From Holosporales bacterium (GTDB taxonomy: Bacteria; Pseudomonadota; Alphaproteobacteria; RUG11792): a stretch of 36,426 nucleotides of DNA. Within the stretch, counting starts at the first letter, position 1, and each line of letters opens with the position of its first letter. The position numbers and the translations under genes were made by a program. The stretch lies in the NCBI GenBank assembly GCA_031268935.1, contig JAIRWL010000028.1, positions 1-36,426 on the forward strand. Reading direction: 5' to 3'. Of the stretch, positions 8,003 to 16,083 are shown in pieces. A model generated the notes under the pieces. The model did no database searches. It had not been told where the DNA came from and saw only the letters and a program-made list of their open reading frames with translations.

Positions 8003-10084
8003 ATGAATACGAAAAGCAAGAGAAGGAATATCTTAGGGCAAAAGTTATTAGTAACCATAGCGGCAATCGGATGGTATCATCAGGAGAGCACATTGCAGGC
8101 AGCAACTAGAGATGGAAAAATTCTTCCTGGAGTGGAAGTCACCGTCTCACCTCTCTTTCACAGGACCGAGACCCATAAAATGTATCCAGATCACGATGGT
8201 CTCGATCATGAGGAGTACAGGACGCTGTACGTCACAGTCACTTGGAAGACAAAACAAAAGGTCTCAGAAAAGAAATTAGAACACCTAGCCAAGGCCATCC
8301 CAACCCACCTAGAGATACCCGGAGGAGCTAGAGGTGGGCTCTGGTTACTTTACAGCCAATTCTCCCTGGACCGTATGGGTGAAGAATCCCCGTATTCTCC
8401 GTATCAGCGGCTTGATAGCTCCCTGGACAGTCACTCCCATAAGATTGTTATGCAGGCCGGGGACAGTCTTAAGGTAGTCATTTCCCACCCTATAGCTGAA
8501 TTCCGACGATCGGAAGCCAGGGACAAAGCACAAGTCGCGGAAACCGCCAATAGGGCTATTCGTCATTGGCTTGCTGCGGCGACCGGTTGCAGACCATGGT
8601 TGAGTACGGAGGAGGGAGTCCAATGCTACAAATCGATAGTGCCAGATTCCCATCTTCGGACAAGCACTCATGATAAGCAGCATCACAGAAGCCATGTGGA
8701 TAGCAGGGCTATTTACGACTCTGGTTTCAGTGATAGAGACGACTTAGATGCAATTCCTGCAGGTCTTGGGGGGATTGGCGGCTATAAAAAGTCTCGAACT
8801 GCTTCTTCTCTTCCTATCGGTGTGAAGAGGGGATATTCTCCGCCTGCATATGAACATCTAAGCGCCGACCTTGCTCCGGCTTGGCGGCACCACAGCCACT
8901 TGTCTAGCAGGGCTATTGACGACTCTGATAGCAGTGATAGTTACGACTTTCTTACGAGTCGTCCAGTCTCCACAGGATTGTATCCCGGGGCTGGCGGGCG
9001 AGAGGGGTCCGGCAGATATAAAAAGTCCTCATTCCCACCTTCTCGAGCTAGCAGAGTTCTTGAAGACTTTGATAGCAGCGATAGTGATGACGACATTCTT
9101 CCGAGGCATCGATTCTCCACAGAATTGTATCTCGGGGCTGGAGGGCGAGAGGGGTCCGGCAGATATAATACTGCTCCGTATATCCCTTGGAGTGAAAGGG
9201 ACGGATTTACCTCTTCTATAGGTAACAGGGGTAAGACCGCCTGTGATCCTGCCGAGTCACCTTGCAGCAGCCGAGATAGAAGAGATTCTGACCTGGGGGG
9301 GATGAGCTCCCATAAAAAGTCTCGACCTACCTCGGATCTTCTTAGCAGTGGGAAGCCCCGATTTTCTCCGGCTGAATATGCCCATCTTAGCGCTGACAAT
9401 GCTCCGGTTTGGCGGCACCACAGCCACTTGTCTAGCAGGGCTATTGACGACTTAGATTCACTGCCTGCAGCTAGGTGGCGATTTAGAGGGGCGGTTGACA
9501 TGGGGGAGCTTGGGTCCCGTCCTTTTTCCGGAACTGCTTCTGCTCTTCCTAGAATGGCTAAAGAAGCAGGCTTTGGGAGCATGTCTAGGGGCGGCTCGAA
9601 AGAGAAGAAGGCGCACCTTGAGGCCCGACCAATCAGTGTGGACATCGCTACCCAGACGAGTAAGCTCGAAGGGGCACCCAGGGTATCCAGAGCGAAGAGA
9701 GTCCGGGTGGACTGTGGAACTGAGCCTATTATCCCAGAAGCAAATTCGGCGGTAGGCGGAGCACACCTCATCGAGTTACTAGACTTACCAGAAAGTGAGC
9801 TAGGCCTTCCTGAGCTAGATCCGGAAGATTTAAACACCTCCGGTACGGCCGACGAGATTAGTCTACAGGCAGCGCGACTCGGTAAAATTACGGCCAGAAT
9901 GGCGCATACAAGGAAGGCGGCATCTCGGCAGTTTGACGCATTCTTTGAGATGTTTAATACAGGGGCGGGAGGAAGTGAACCAAGCCCGGTGGATATAGAC
10001 TTGACGACCGGTTCACCCATCAAAGGCCAAGTCTCTGGGAGAGTGGATTCTGCGGATGGATCTACATTCGAAGTTGAGGATTAG
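8003..10084 (+). CDS. Secreted repeat-containing protein of unknown function (candidate effector)
   Basis: A 693-residue protein that I cannot assign to a family. ATG 8003 is chosen because AGGGAG sits at 7991-7996 and a promoter lies just upstream. Residues 1-33 form a signal peptide (basic KSKRRN, hydrophobic core, cleavage near LQA). Residues 40-220 look globular. Residues about 240-500 are low-complexity and built of diverged repeats: an HSHLSSRAIDD module, Asp/Ser-rich stretches and a GAGGREGSGRY module, each present twice with near-identical DNA, plus weaker copies. The C-terminal third is charged and contains a possible short helix-rich region. Codon use and G+C content differ from the flanking core genes. 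Serine/aspartate repeats and export suggest a surface or host-directed protein (inference only). Confidence 0.75.
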   Translation: MNTKSKRRNILGQKLLVTIAAIGWYHQESTLQAATRDGKILPGVEVTVSPLFHRTETHKMYPDHDGLDHEEYRTLYVTVTWKTKQKVSEKKLEHLAKAIPTHLEIPGGARGGLWLLYSQFSLDRMGEESPYSPYQRLDSSLDSHSHKIVMQAGDSLKVVISHPIAEFRRSEARDKAQVAETANRAIRHWLAAATGCRPWLSTEEGVQCYKSIVPDSHLRTSTHDKQHHRSHVDSRAIYDSGFSDRDDLDAIPAGLGGIGGYKKSRTASSLPIGVKRGYSPPAYEHLSADLAPAWRHHSHLSSRAIDDSDSSDSYDFLTSRPVSTGLYPGAGGREGSGRYKKSSFPPSRASRVLEDFDSSDSDDDILPRHRFSTELYLGAGGREGSGRYNTAPYIPWSERDGFTSSIGNRGKTACDPAESPCSSRDRRDSDLGGMSSHKKSRPTSDLLSSGKPRFSPAEYAHLSADNAPVWRHHSHLSSRAIDDLDSLPAARWRFRGAVDMGELGSRPFSGTASALPRMAKEAGFGSMSRGGSKEKKAHLEARPISVDIATQTSKLEGAPRVSRAKRVRVDCGTEPIIPEANSAVGGAHLIELLDLPESELGLPELDPEDLNTSGTADEISLQAARLGKITARMAHTRKAASRQFDAFFEMFNTGAGGSEPSPVDIDLTTGSPIKGQVSGRVDSADGSTFEVED
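8832..8924 (+). repeat. Intragenic direct repeat A, copy 1
   Basis: A 93-base unit that recurs at 9360-9452, 528 bases (176 codons) downstream and in frame. The last 42 bases (8883-8924) are identical between the copies; the first part is diverged. It encodes the SP-x-x-Y-x-HLSAD...HSHLSSRAIDD module. Confidence 0.85.
8967..9020 (+). repeat. Intragenic direct repeat B, copy 1
   Basis: A 54-base unit that recurs at 9114-9167 (147 bases, 49 codons apart, in frame) with three mismatches. It encodes an STGLY/STELY start followed by GAGGREGSGRY. Confidence 0.85.
9114..9167 (+). repeat. Intragenic direct repeat B, copy 2
   Basis: Second copy of the 54-base unit at 8967-9020; three differences, one of them silent at Gly. 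Confidence 0.85.
9360..9452 (+). repeat. Intragenic direct repeat A, copy 2
   Basis: Second copy of the 93-base unit at 8832-8924, with its final 42 bases (9411-9452) identical. After it the two contexts diverge at once. Confidence 0.85.
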
Positions 10085-11338
10085 GCCCCAAGAGTCGGTT
10101 AGAGAGCCCCCTGAGAATCAGACGGCTGAGACCTCGGGCCGGCTTTTGCCCTGAGCCCAATTATTTGAGCAATGGTGGTGGCAGAGCTCATTTTCGTGAG
10201 CTACCCTGAAAAAAAGGGGGGGGGATTGCATTGCCTGTGCAAGCCCTCGCCCGAAAAGGCGCCTTCTTGAAGGGCCCCTGCCTGCCGGCTCCCTCTCCTG
10301 GCGATTACTGGGATCTCGTGGTGGCGAGATCCAACCAGGAGACGCTCTTGAGCCCCTCCCTGGAGAGGATGTGACAGTCTTGGCCACTCGAGCTGGACTC
10401 TGATATCTAAAATGCGGGAACCCGACTTTAAGCTTGTGTGAAAGATTTTGTTTTGAGAGAGGGACTCTGATGACAGTCACTACCTGGCGAATAGTCCTCT
10501 GTAGAAATATGACTGCCCCATATAAAAATTGTGTAAAAGAAGGATCATATTCCGGATATCAAGGAACAAAGAATCTACTTTTTAACTCATAACCTCCCAT
10601 AAAGAGGAGAAGTTAGCTGCTGATTTACCAAACTGAACAATTCTTAATGATCACCTTGTAGAATATATCGAAAGATTTAATATAGTATTAGATACTTTTA
10701 GGAATAGCCGTAGGAGATTCTGGTTGAGATTCAATCCGTATCCTACTTCTACAAATTGCCGTCTTAAATCTAATTTCGAGAGAGGTCTAATGGAAACCGT
10801 AGATCATAGTTTGCTCCCACATCATAATAGTCGGTTAGGAAGCTTGTGGCTGCTGACTCCTAGTGTCAGTACAAATTAAATGTTTAAGTCTTTGGCTGGC
10901 AATCTCTAGACGCCCCCCACTCTGATTAAGTCTCCTAACCTTTGGAACCTTGTAAAGTATTATAGTATGGTAATCAGTCGAAATTTCCGCTGGCACCTAT
11001 AATGTGAGTCCCTGAGGGATTAATTTGTTCTATATTGAGCACAGCGACTGATCGCATGAATCAACCCTTTCCAACCGGCCGGCCTAACGGTTATGGCTGG
11101 GAGAGGGGCACTGATTCGTGGCATCTGCCCCCCCCCCTCAGCCCGGCAAGAGTCCCTATGGTGGATGTAACCAGCTCCAACGCGGTGTGTAACGAGTGAG
11201 ATAAAGAGTTAATTTCTATCGAGATTTCCTCCCTGTAGCTAACCCCCAGCCCTGCGCCCCCAACACGCGCTGCTCACCCGGTATTGGCCGGGTCTGTTAA
11301 GGGAGAGGGCGCTCCTCCGTTCCACTCTTCTTGGAGAG
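10085..11338. other. 1.25-kb stretch without a convincing gene
   Basis: Lies between the 3' ends of two convergent secreted-protein genes. The left 400 bases are G+C-rich and contain a perfect 6-bp hairpin (10185-10202, loop TTTTCG), an A7G9 run (10209-10224) and the two-tier hairpin described separately. 10480-11040 is more A+T-rich and stop-rich in the frames I read. 11040-11338 holds a GGCCGGCC island (about 11074), a C10 run (11128-11137), a 47-codon frame (11056-11199) and a 6-bp hairpin at 11276-11293. No known RNA signature (RNase P, SRP, tmRNA) was recognised. A decayed gene or a structured RNA is possible. Confidence 0.6.
10294..10342. repeat. Two-tier inverted repeat (strong hairpin)
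   Basis: Outer arms TCTCCTGG (10294-10301) and CCAGGAGA (10335-10342) enclose inner arms GGATCTCG (10311-10318) and CGAGATCC (10325-10332) with a 6-base loop. Both 8-bp stems are perfect; the left internal loop is 9 bases, the right 2. There is no T-run after it on either strand, so it is not a standard terminator. Such a stacked structure suggests a folded RNA or cruciform. Confidence 0.7.
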
Positions 11339-12763
11339 TTATTTTGCGCCTCCAGCTTGCTCGATGGCCTTCAACTGCTCCTGGACCGCGGCCAATCGAT
11401 CCTTTACTGCCTTACCGACCCTAGAAGTTTCCTCCTCAAGGTTTGCCTGTTGAGCCACGAATAACTGCACGACGGGTTGCTTCTTAAGGTCAGCTACTTC
11501 TGCCTGCTGAGTCTCTAGCCGACTTTTAAGTGCCTGTAGCTCCTGCTTCCCTGGGGCCTCTGCTGGAGGTGGCGTCGCTTTCAAGGCATCTATGATCTTC
11601 TGGCATGCCGCGATTTGCTTTTTAAGGGTTGCGATTCTGTTCGTTCTAGTTTTAATTGCAGCCGCAGTGCCTCCCTTCTGTTTCTGCAATGCTGCCAATT
11701 CTGCCTTCAATTTATTCAATTTCTCCTCTTCGGCCTTAAGCTTGTCTGCTGACTCTGTTGTAGCCTTGCGGTCAGTTTGCTGGGCAGCAGCCTCTAAAGC
11801 CTTCGCTCTCGCCTCAAACTCCTTCTGTAGGGCGTCGAGCCTGCTCTCCTTTTCTTCTAGAGCCTGAACTTGGGCTCCTGCTCTGGCCGCAGCTTCTTCG
11901 ACCCCCCTCATTGGATCTTTCAGTTCCCGCAATTTGGCGGCTAGGAAGGCCCCCGACTCCATCACTACCTTTGTTTCCTGTTGATCCTTCAAGGGGCCCA
12001 AGTAGGGCCTTGCTCCGAATACCACAACCAAAGGGAAGAATCTGTCATCGCCAGTGTCCCTGGTGGGCGCTTGAGTACCTAATATACTCTCTATCTTTGC
12101 TCGCATAGCTTCTGGCGCTTGAGCGATCGCGGCCCTCGTGAACTGCCGATAGGTCTGGGGGCCTCCTCCCCCTCCGAGACGTATCATTTGGATGAAATCC
12201 CCGTCCATATGGGCTCTCATTTGCTGTATCTGATCTTCAAAGAGTGCCCTGACTCCACCAGGGATGTCCTCTCTAGCCATAAAATTTACAAGTGGCTTGC
12301 CATCCCCTCGGTCAACTAATGCCAAAATTGCCTCTCCTAAGGGGCCTGTTAAATTAATCACTATCGCTAATGCCCCTTCTGGAACATAATATATCCCGGC
12401 TCTGAATTCATCGCGGATGAACCCCTCTATGACCCCGCGTATGCCTAAAACCTGTCGGGAGGTTACGAGCAGCTCTAGAGGCCCTGGGGCTGTTTCAAGA
12501 GGTTGTACCGAAGGGGGAGTCGGTCCTGTCGGTGCTGCTCCCGGCCCAGCTGGGGAGGTGGAAGCTGCCTTAGTCCCCTCCCCCCCTGCGGGGTCTTTGC
12601 TTGGGGGAGATGCTGCCGGGGCTTGGGCCGCTGTCTGGACGGCCTCTTCTACCGCCGCCTTTGCAGGATCTGCTCCTCCAGAGGCCTCCGCCGCTATGCC
12701 TTGAGCCGCTGCTAATAGATAGAGGGAAGATAAGCATGCTACTTTGATATGTATGTGATTCAT
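11339..12763 (-). CDS. Secreted coiled-coil protein of unknown function
   Basis: A 474-residue protein with no family I recognise. Residues 1-25 are a signal peptide (cleavage after IAA). Residues 26-95 are an Ala/Pro/Gly-rich flexible linker, 96-290 a compact domain with hydrophobic strands (for example GALAIVINLTG and FFPLVVVFGARPY), and 290-470 a long Lys/Glu/Ala/Gln-rich coiled coil with heptad spacing. The layout resembles periplasmic or surface rods, but none can be named. Start is supported by AGAGG at 12769-12773 and a promoter-like site upstream. G+C content and codon use match the neighbouring repeat protein at 8003-10084, not the core genes, so the two may have arrived or evolved together. 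It is transcribed towards that gene. Confidence 0.75.
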   Translation of the reverse strand: MNHIHIKVACLSSLYLLAAAQGIAAEASGGADPAKAAVEEAVQTAAQAPAASPPSKDPAGGEGTKAASTSPAGPGAAPTGPTPPSVQPLETAPGPLELLVTSRQVLGIRGVIEGFIRDEFRAGIYYVPEGALAIVINLTGPLGEAILALVDRGDGKPLVNFMAREDIPGGVRALFEDQIQQMRAHMDGDFIQMIRLGGGGGPQTYRQFTRAAIAQAPEAMRAKIESILGTQAPTRDTGDDRFFPLVVVFGARPYLGPLKDQQETKVVMESGAFLAAKLRELKDPMRGVEEAAARAGAQVQALEEKESRLDALQKEFEARAKALEAAAQQTDRKATTESADKLKAEEEKLNKLKAELAALQKQKGGTAAAIKTRTNRIATLKKQIAACQKIIDALKATPPPAEAPGKQELQALKSRLETQQAEVADLKKQPVVQLFVAQQANLEEETSRVGKAVKDRLAAVQEQLKAIEQAGGAK

Positions 12764-12785
12764 GAGAACCTCTATTTATTTCTTA

Positions 12786-12814
12786 TATATATCACTGTAT
12801 GATATTTTCGTTAA
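12786..12814 (-). promoter_or_regulatory. Candidate promoter of the coiled-coil protein
   Basis: On the minus strand TTAACG (12809-12814), 17 bases, TATATA (12786-12791), about 22 bases before the ATG. The surrounding sequence is A+T-rich, which makes chance matches more likely. Confidence 0.4.
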
Positions 12815-12857
12815 TTAATTGTTAATCCTGGACTGCGCTTAAGCCTGGCCCATCTCA

Positions 12858-13907
12858 TTATCCTAACATGAACTTAATTAATTTATGTCCCTCGGTTTCT
12901 CCCGTTTTTAGATCCTTGACTATCTCGAGGAGGCTCTTGTTTTGCCATGATACGATTAAGGACAATAAACCATGACTAGGACTGTGTTTTTCTATTTTCT
13001 CTAAGCGCTTTTGGATGTCCTCGATCTGCTTGTACAGCTTGTCCCTCTCAAATATCTCTGTCGTGGAATATGGGATGCCTTCCTGAGTTTCCCTAGTTTC
13101 TTGAGGACTTTCCGCCTTCTGATGTTGTTTCAATAAGGATGAGATTTTTGTTAAATTTTGCTTTAATTTATAGAATACCCCGCTTGCATATTTTTGTGAT
13201 ATTTTAGCTATTGTCTGAGCTAGCCCATCTATCGCAACTGAGATTTCCTCAAGAACATCTAAGGTCGATTTGGATAATTTAGGATCCGCTTGCTCTATGA
13301 TTCTTTGAATTTCTTCTAGCGTCTTGATGTTATTTTTTTTTGCTGAGCCAGTGATTTCCTCGCTGTGGCTAGGCGCTCTCCCCATTCGCTGTTTCAACTC
13401 GAGGGCGTATTCGTATTGATATAAGTTTATATTTTTATCCTCGTCTTCCGAATTCGGAATGAATGGAATAAAAAGCATTCTTACTGCTATCGTTTCGTAA
13501 ATCCAGTCTAATATCCGAAATTTTTGCTCTTCATCTGATTCATTTTTTTCATTTTTTGGATAGCACGATCCCCAGAATGATTCGATAAAAGATCTGAGTA
13601 AATCCATCACTTTTAAGATTCCATTAAATCCATATATTATTACGGAAGACTCGCTAAGCCATGCAATCAGTTGAAGATCTTTGCTTTTATTTTCCAGCAT
13701 CTCTATCGTTAATTTTTCAACTTTTCTCCAATCCGCTTTTTTGAGCTCTCGTTCCCAAACCCCCAGTGAAAGCTGATCATCTTCTTCGATTCGAGCATTT
13801 TTTATATCATCATAATCAGAGGTTAAAGATATATCAGACCCGACTCCACCGGGGGTCCCATTTATTTCGGCGATAATATCATCGATAGAATATGAATCAG
13901 TGCTCAT
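12858..13907 (-). CDS. tssA: Type VI secretion system protein TssA (ImpA family)
   Basis: A 349-residue cytoplasmic protein. TssA binds the baseplate and primes and caps the growing tail tube and sheath of the type VI secretion system. The N-terminal ImpA domain is visible at about residues 48-150: W51, a KVEKLTIEMLENKSKDLQ run ending at SKDLQ (75-79), WL (83-84), G93, then ESFW (109-112) and YP (116-117), exactly the family spacing. The C-terminus has the HSPSH...LI element and ends LIKFMLG, as in full-length short-form TssA. ATG 13907 is preferred to an upstream TTG because GAGG lies nine bases before it. It overlaps the end of dapF by 11 bases, so the two are translationally coupled. No other tss gene is in the window. 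Confidence 0.8.
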   Translation of the reverse strand: MSTDSYSIDDIIAEINGTPGGVGSDISLTSDYDDIKNARIEEDDQLSLGVWERELKKADWRKVEKLTIEMLENKSKDLQLIAWLSESSVIIYGFNGILKVMDLLRSFIESFWGSCYPKNEKNESDEEQKFRILDWIYETIAVRMLFIPFIPNSEDEDKNINLYQYEYALELKQRMGRAPSHSEEITGSAKKNNIKTLEEIQRIIEQADPKLSKSTLDVLEEISVAIDGLAQTIAKISQKYASGVFYKLKQNLTKISSLLKQHQKAESPQETRETQEGIPYSTTEIFERDKLYKQIEDIQKRLEKIEKHSPSHGLLSLIVSWQNKSLLEIVKDLKTGETEGHKLIKFMLG

Positions 13908-14619
13908 ATAAATTGCCCTCAAAAACTAATTTCGGCTCGACCGTAAGACCAATAAATTCTCCGCAAATTTCTACCAATGATGCGCCTCCATCATGCTTTA
14001 TCTTCATTCTACCCTTTTTAATATCTTGTGATGCGGCGACGGCTATGGCTCCGCTGCCGCAGGCTTTAGTCCAACCCACCCCCCTCTCAAAAGTTTTCAT
14101 CCTAATGAAATCATCGGTACGCTCAATAAAATGCAAATTACATTCTTGATGTTTAGACCGCAATTCCAAGATAGCATCCATCATCTCGATGTCGCATACT
14201 AGATGTTTATTACCCGTGGAAAATATCTGATATTTTGGCGTTTTTTCCAGCAGAATCGGCTTTTCGACGAACAATGTTATTTCTCTGTTATCATTAATGA
14301 ATGTCTGATATTCCCTATCAGTAACATCAAAAACTATATTTTTGTCCTTATTTCCTAATATCCTATTAATATATAAGGCGGATGCACAAATTCCATTTCC
14401 GCACATCTCAGCCGAACTTCCATCCCAATTAAAAAATTCCAAGCCGTATTTCATATCTTTAATTTCGTCAATAATTATGATCTGATCACATCCAATTCCA
14501 AGATGCCGATCTCCCAGCTCTTCGGGCAGCACCTTCGAAACAGCATGTCCGGCTCCGTAATCTTTTTTTTTCAGTATAACGAAATCATTTCCATTCGTCT
14601 GCGCCTTGACAAAAAGCAT
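13897..14619 (-). CDS. dapF: Diaminopimelate epimerase DapF
   Basis: Converts LL- to meso-diaminopimelate, needed for lysine and for peptidoglycan cross-links. Both catalytic cysteines are present: MCGNGICAS (first) and ACGSGAIA (second), with the N-terminal TNGNDFV matching the GLGNDF element. I choose ATG 14619, which places this element near residue 8, as in the family; an upstream ATG at 14676 would add 19 unmatched residues. At 240 residues it is shorter than the usual 270-280, with loops reduced. It follows accA after 265 bases and is coupled to tssA. Its retention suggests that the cell still makes DAP-type peptidoglycan. Confidence 0.88.
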   Translation of the reverse strand: MLFVKAQTNGNDFVILKKKDYGAGHAVSKVLPEELGDRHLGIGCDQIIIIDEIKDMKYGLEFFNWDGSSAEMCGNGICASALYINRILGNKDKNIVFDVTDREYQTFINDNREITLFVEKPILLEKTPKYQIFSTGNKHLVCDIEMMDAILELRSKHQECNLHFIERTDDFIRMKTFERGVGWTKACGSGAIAVAASQDIKKGRMKIKHDGGASLVEICGEFIGLTVEPKLVFEGNLYEH

Positions 14620-14884
14620 TTGGCTTAAGCAAAAAAAAGCGACGGGTCCTAAGTCAATTATTTTAACACGACTCATCCATCATCGGCCAAGATGAGTTTC
14701 TCCGAGATACTTTCGAGGCCGATATCCATCATCCAAGAGCGAGGAGTGAGTTTCTCCCGGCGATGAGGGGATAGCCGCGTGGATTGCGGACTTGTCATAC
14801 GAGAGCGATACTTTCTTTTTTCCGCATTGATGTTTTGGAGGAATATCTAAACATTCCACCCAGACCCAGCCGGCTTTGTTTTTT
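14620..14884. other. Gap between accA and dapF with short repeats
   Basis: No gene seen. It contains direct copies of GAGTTTCTCC near 14694 and 14752, and inverted ATCGGCC/GGCCGAT arms at about 14690 and 14719. On the transcribed (minus) strand no hairpin with a T-run follows accA, so read-through to dapF is possible. Confidence 0.4.
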
Positions 14885-15841
14885 TTAACACAAAAATTTA
14901 TCTCCCATCGACATATATTTCTGTCTTCTGAGTTGGGTTCTCGTATCTTGAGGCGTTTCGAGCGATTTATTCAGGTAATGAATTATTGAAGATTTGACAT
15001 TACCGATCACCTCCTCACAATTCCTGTGAGCTCCGCCAGTCGGCTCCCTGATGATTTTATCGATAACCCCCAACGACAACAAATCTTGAGCAGTTAATCT
15101 CTGGGATTCGGCCGCCACCTCCGCCTTCGAATCATCTTTCCATAAAATTGAGGCACACCCTTCGGGAGAGATGACAGAGTAAACCGAGTGCTCGAGCATT
15201 AAAACATAATCGGCCGAGGCGATCGCCACGGCTCCACCCGATCCCCCCTCACCAATCACGATACTAATGAATGCCGACTCTATCTGAAAACTTTTTTCCA
15301 TGCACTTAGCGATTGATTCGGCTTGTCCTCTTTCTTCCGATTCGATCCCAGGAAATGCCCCAGAAGTGTCGATAAAAGAGATTACTGGAAGATCAAATCG
15401 ATCCGCCAACTCGAGAAGCCTGCAAGCCTTACGGTATCCTTCCGGCCTAGCCATCCCAAAATTATGCAACAACCTAGATTCGGTATCTCTCCCCTTTTCT
15501 TCCCCCATAACGATACACTTAAAGTCAGATAATTTTGCAAAACCGCCAATGATGGCCCTATCATCCGCGCATAATCTATCTCCCGACATCTCCACAAAAT
15601 CAGTAAACATTCCAGATAGGTACTCGAGAAATTTAGGTCTGTCTGGATGGCGAGCTACTTGCACTTTCTGCCAAGGGGTCAGTTTTTTATATATACTACC
15701 AAGCAATCTATCAACCTTGGCCTGCATCCTGGAAATCTCGGCCGCCACATCGATATCTCCAAGCTTAGAAGAATCTCTCAAATCTTTTATATTTTGTTCG
15801 ATAGAAAGAACCTGGCTCTCAAATTCTAAAGTGTAAGACAT
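14885..15841 (-). CDS. accA: Acetyl-CoA carboxylase carboxyltransferase subunit alpha
   Basis: With AccD it moves the carboxyl group from biotin-AccB to acetyl-CoA, the first step of fatty-acid synthesis. The 318-residue length matches the family. Visible family features are the N-terminal helical region with TPWQKVQVARHPDRP (about residues 55-69), FIDTSGAFPG and EERGQ in the crotonase-like core, the EGGSGGA glycine loop that shapes the active site, and YSVISPEGCASILW near the C-terminal part. ATG 15841 has GGAG eight bases upstream and is preferred to the adjacent GTG 15844. It lies just after tRNA-Cys on the same strand, probably sharing its transcript. Confidence 0.95.
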   Translation of the reverse strand: MSYTLEFESQVLSIEQNIKDLRDSSKLGDIDVAAEISRMQAKVDRLLGSIYKKLTPWQKVQVARHPDRPKFLEYLSGMFTDFVEMSGDRLCADDRAIIGGFAKLSDFKCIVMGEEKGRDTESRLLHNFGMARPEGYRKACRLLELADRFDLPVISFIDTSGAFPGIESEERGQAESIAKCMEKSFQIESAFISIVIGEGGSGGAVAIASADYVLMLEHSVYSVISPEGCASILWKDDSKAEVAAESQRLTAQDLLSLGVIDKIIREPTGGAHRNCEEVIGNVKSSIIHYLNKSLETPQDTRTQLRRQKYMSMGDKFLC

Positions 15842-15896
15842 CACAACAACTCCAAAATTTCATAGATACGGTAAGGATCAGTAATATAGAGTGCGT

Positions 15897-15970
15897 TGGA
15901 GGCCGAGGCCGGAATCGGACCGACATACAAGGATTTGCAATCCTCTGCATAACCATTCTGCCACTCGGCC
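15897..15970 (-). tRNA. tRNA-Cys (anticodon GCA)
   Basis: Folds as a full cloverleaf on the minus strand: acceptor arms GGCCGAG (15970-15964) and CTCGGCC (15907-15901), anticodon stem AGGAT/ATCCT with GCA in the loop, and a T arm CCGG...CCGG-like stem with GTCCGATTC. The discriminator is U (15900), the identity base of tRNA-Cys, and CCA is encoded directly after it (15899-15897). Confidence 0.95.
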
Positions 15971-16011
15971 AGCAAAATATTTCTCAACATCCATCAGCCA
16001 GCGCAAGAAGG

Positions 16012-16041
16012 ATTATAGCAAGAGAAAATGTTATTTATCAA
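16012..16041 (-). promoter_or_regulatory. Promoter for tRNA-Cys and accA
   Basis: On the minus strand TTGATA (16036-16041), an 18-base spacer and a perfect TATAAT (16012-16017), about 40 bases before the tRNA 5' end. One arm of an inverted repeat (16031-16040) covers the -35, which could make it an operator. Confidence 0.7.
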
Positions 16042-16083
16042 GGTCCTCATCATCCAGGCGGTAACCTCTCCAATGATAAATAA
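16031..16083. repeat. Perfect 10-bp inverted repeat over the tRNA-Cys promoter
   Basis: TTATTTATCA (16031-16040) and its exact reverse complement at 16074-16083, 33 bases apart. The left arm overlaps the -35 of the tRNA promoter. It may be a regulator site or two half sites; A+T-rich composition lowers confidence. Confidence 0.45.

Noticed and set aside
8832-9452. CRISPR array
   Set aside because: Repeats are in frame within one protein, of unequal length and spacing, with no leader or cas gene.
8941-10023. Long open frame (360 codons) on the minus strand
   Set aside because: It lies fully opposite the secreted repeat protein, which has a promoter, ribosome site, signal peptide and in-frame DNA repeats. 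Such antisense frames are common in G+C-rich sequence.
10118-10480. 120-codon minus-strand frame in the gene-poor stretch
   Set aside because: Arg/Ser/Pro-rich low-quality composition, crosses the G9 tract and the double hairpin, no ribosome site or family resemblance.
11276-11293. Terminator of the coiled-coil protein gene
   Set aside because: A perfect 6-bp hairpin (ACCCGG/CCGGGT) is there, but no T-run follows on the transcribed strand.
15300-15836. 178-codon plus-strand frame
   Set aside because: Opposite accA, whose family motifs fix the coding strand.
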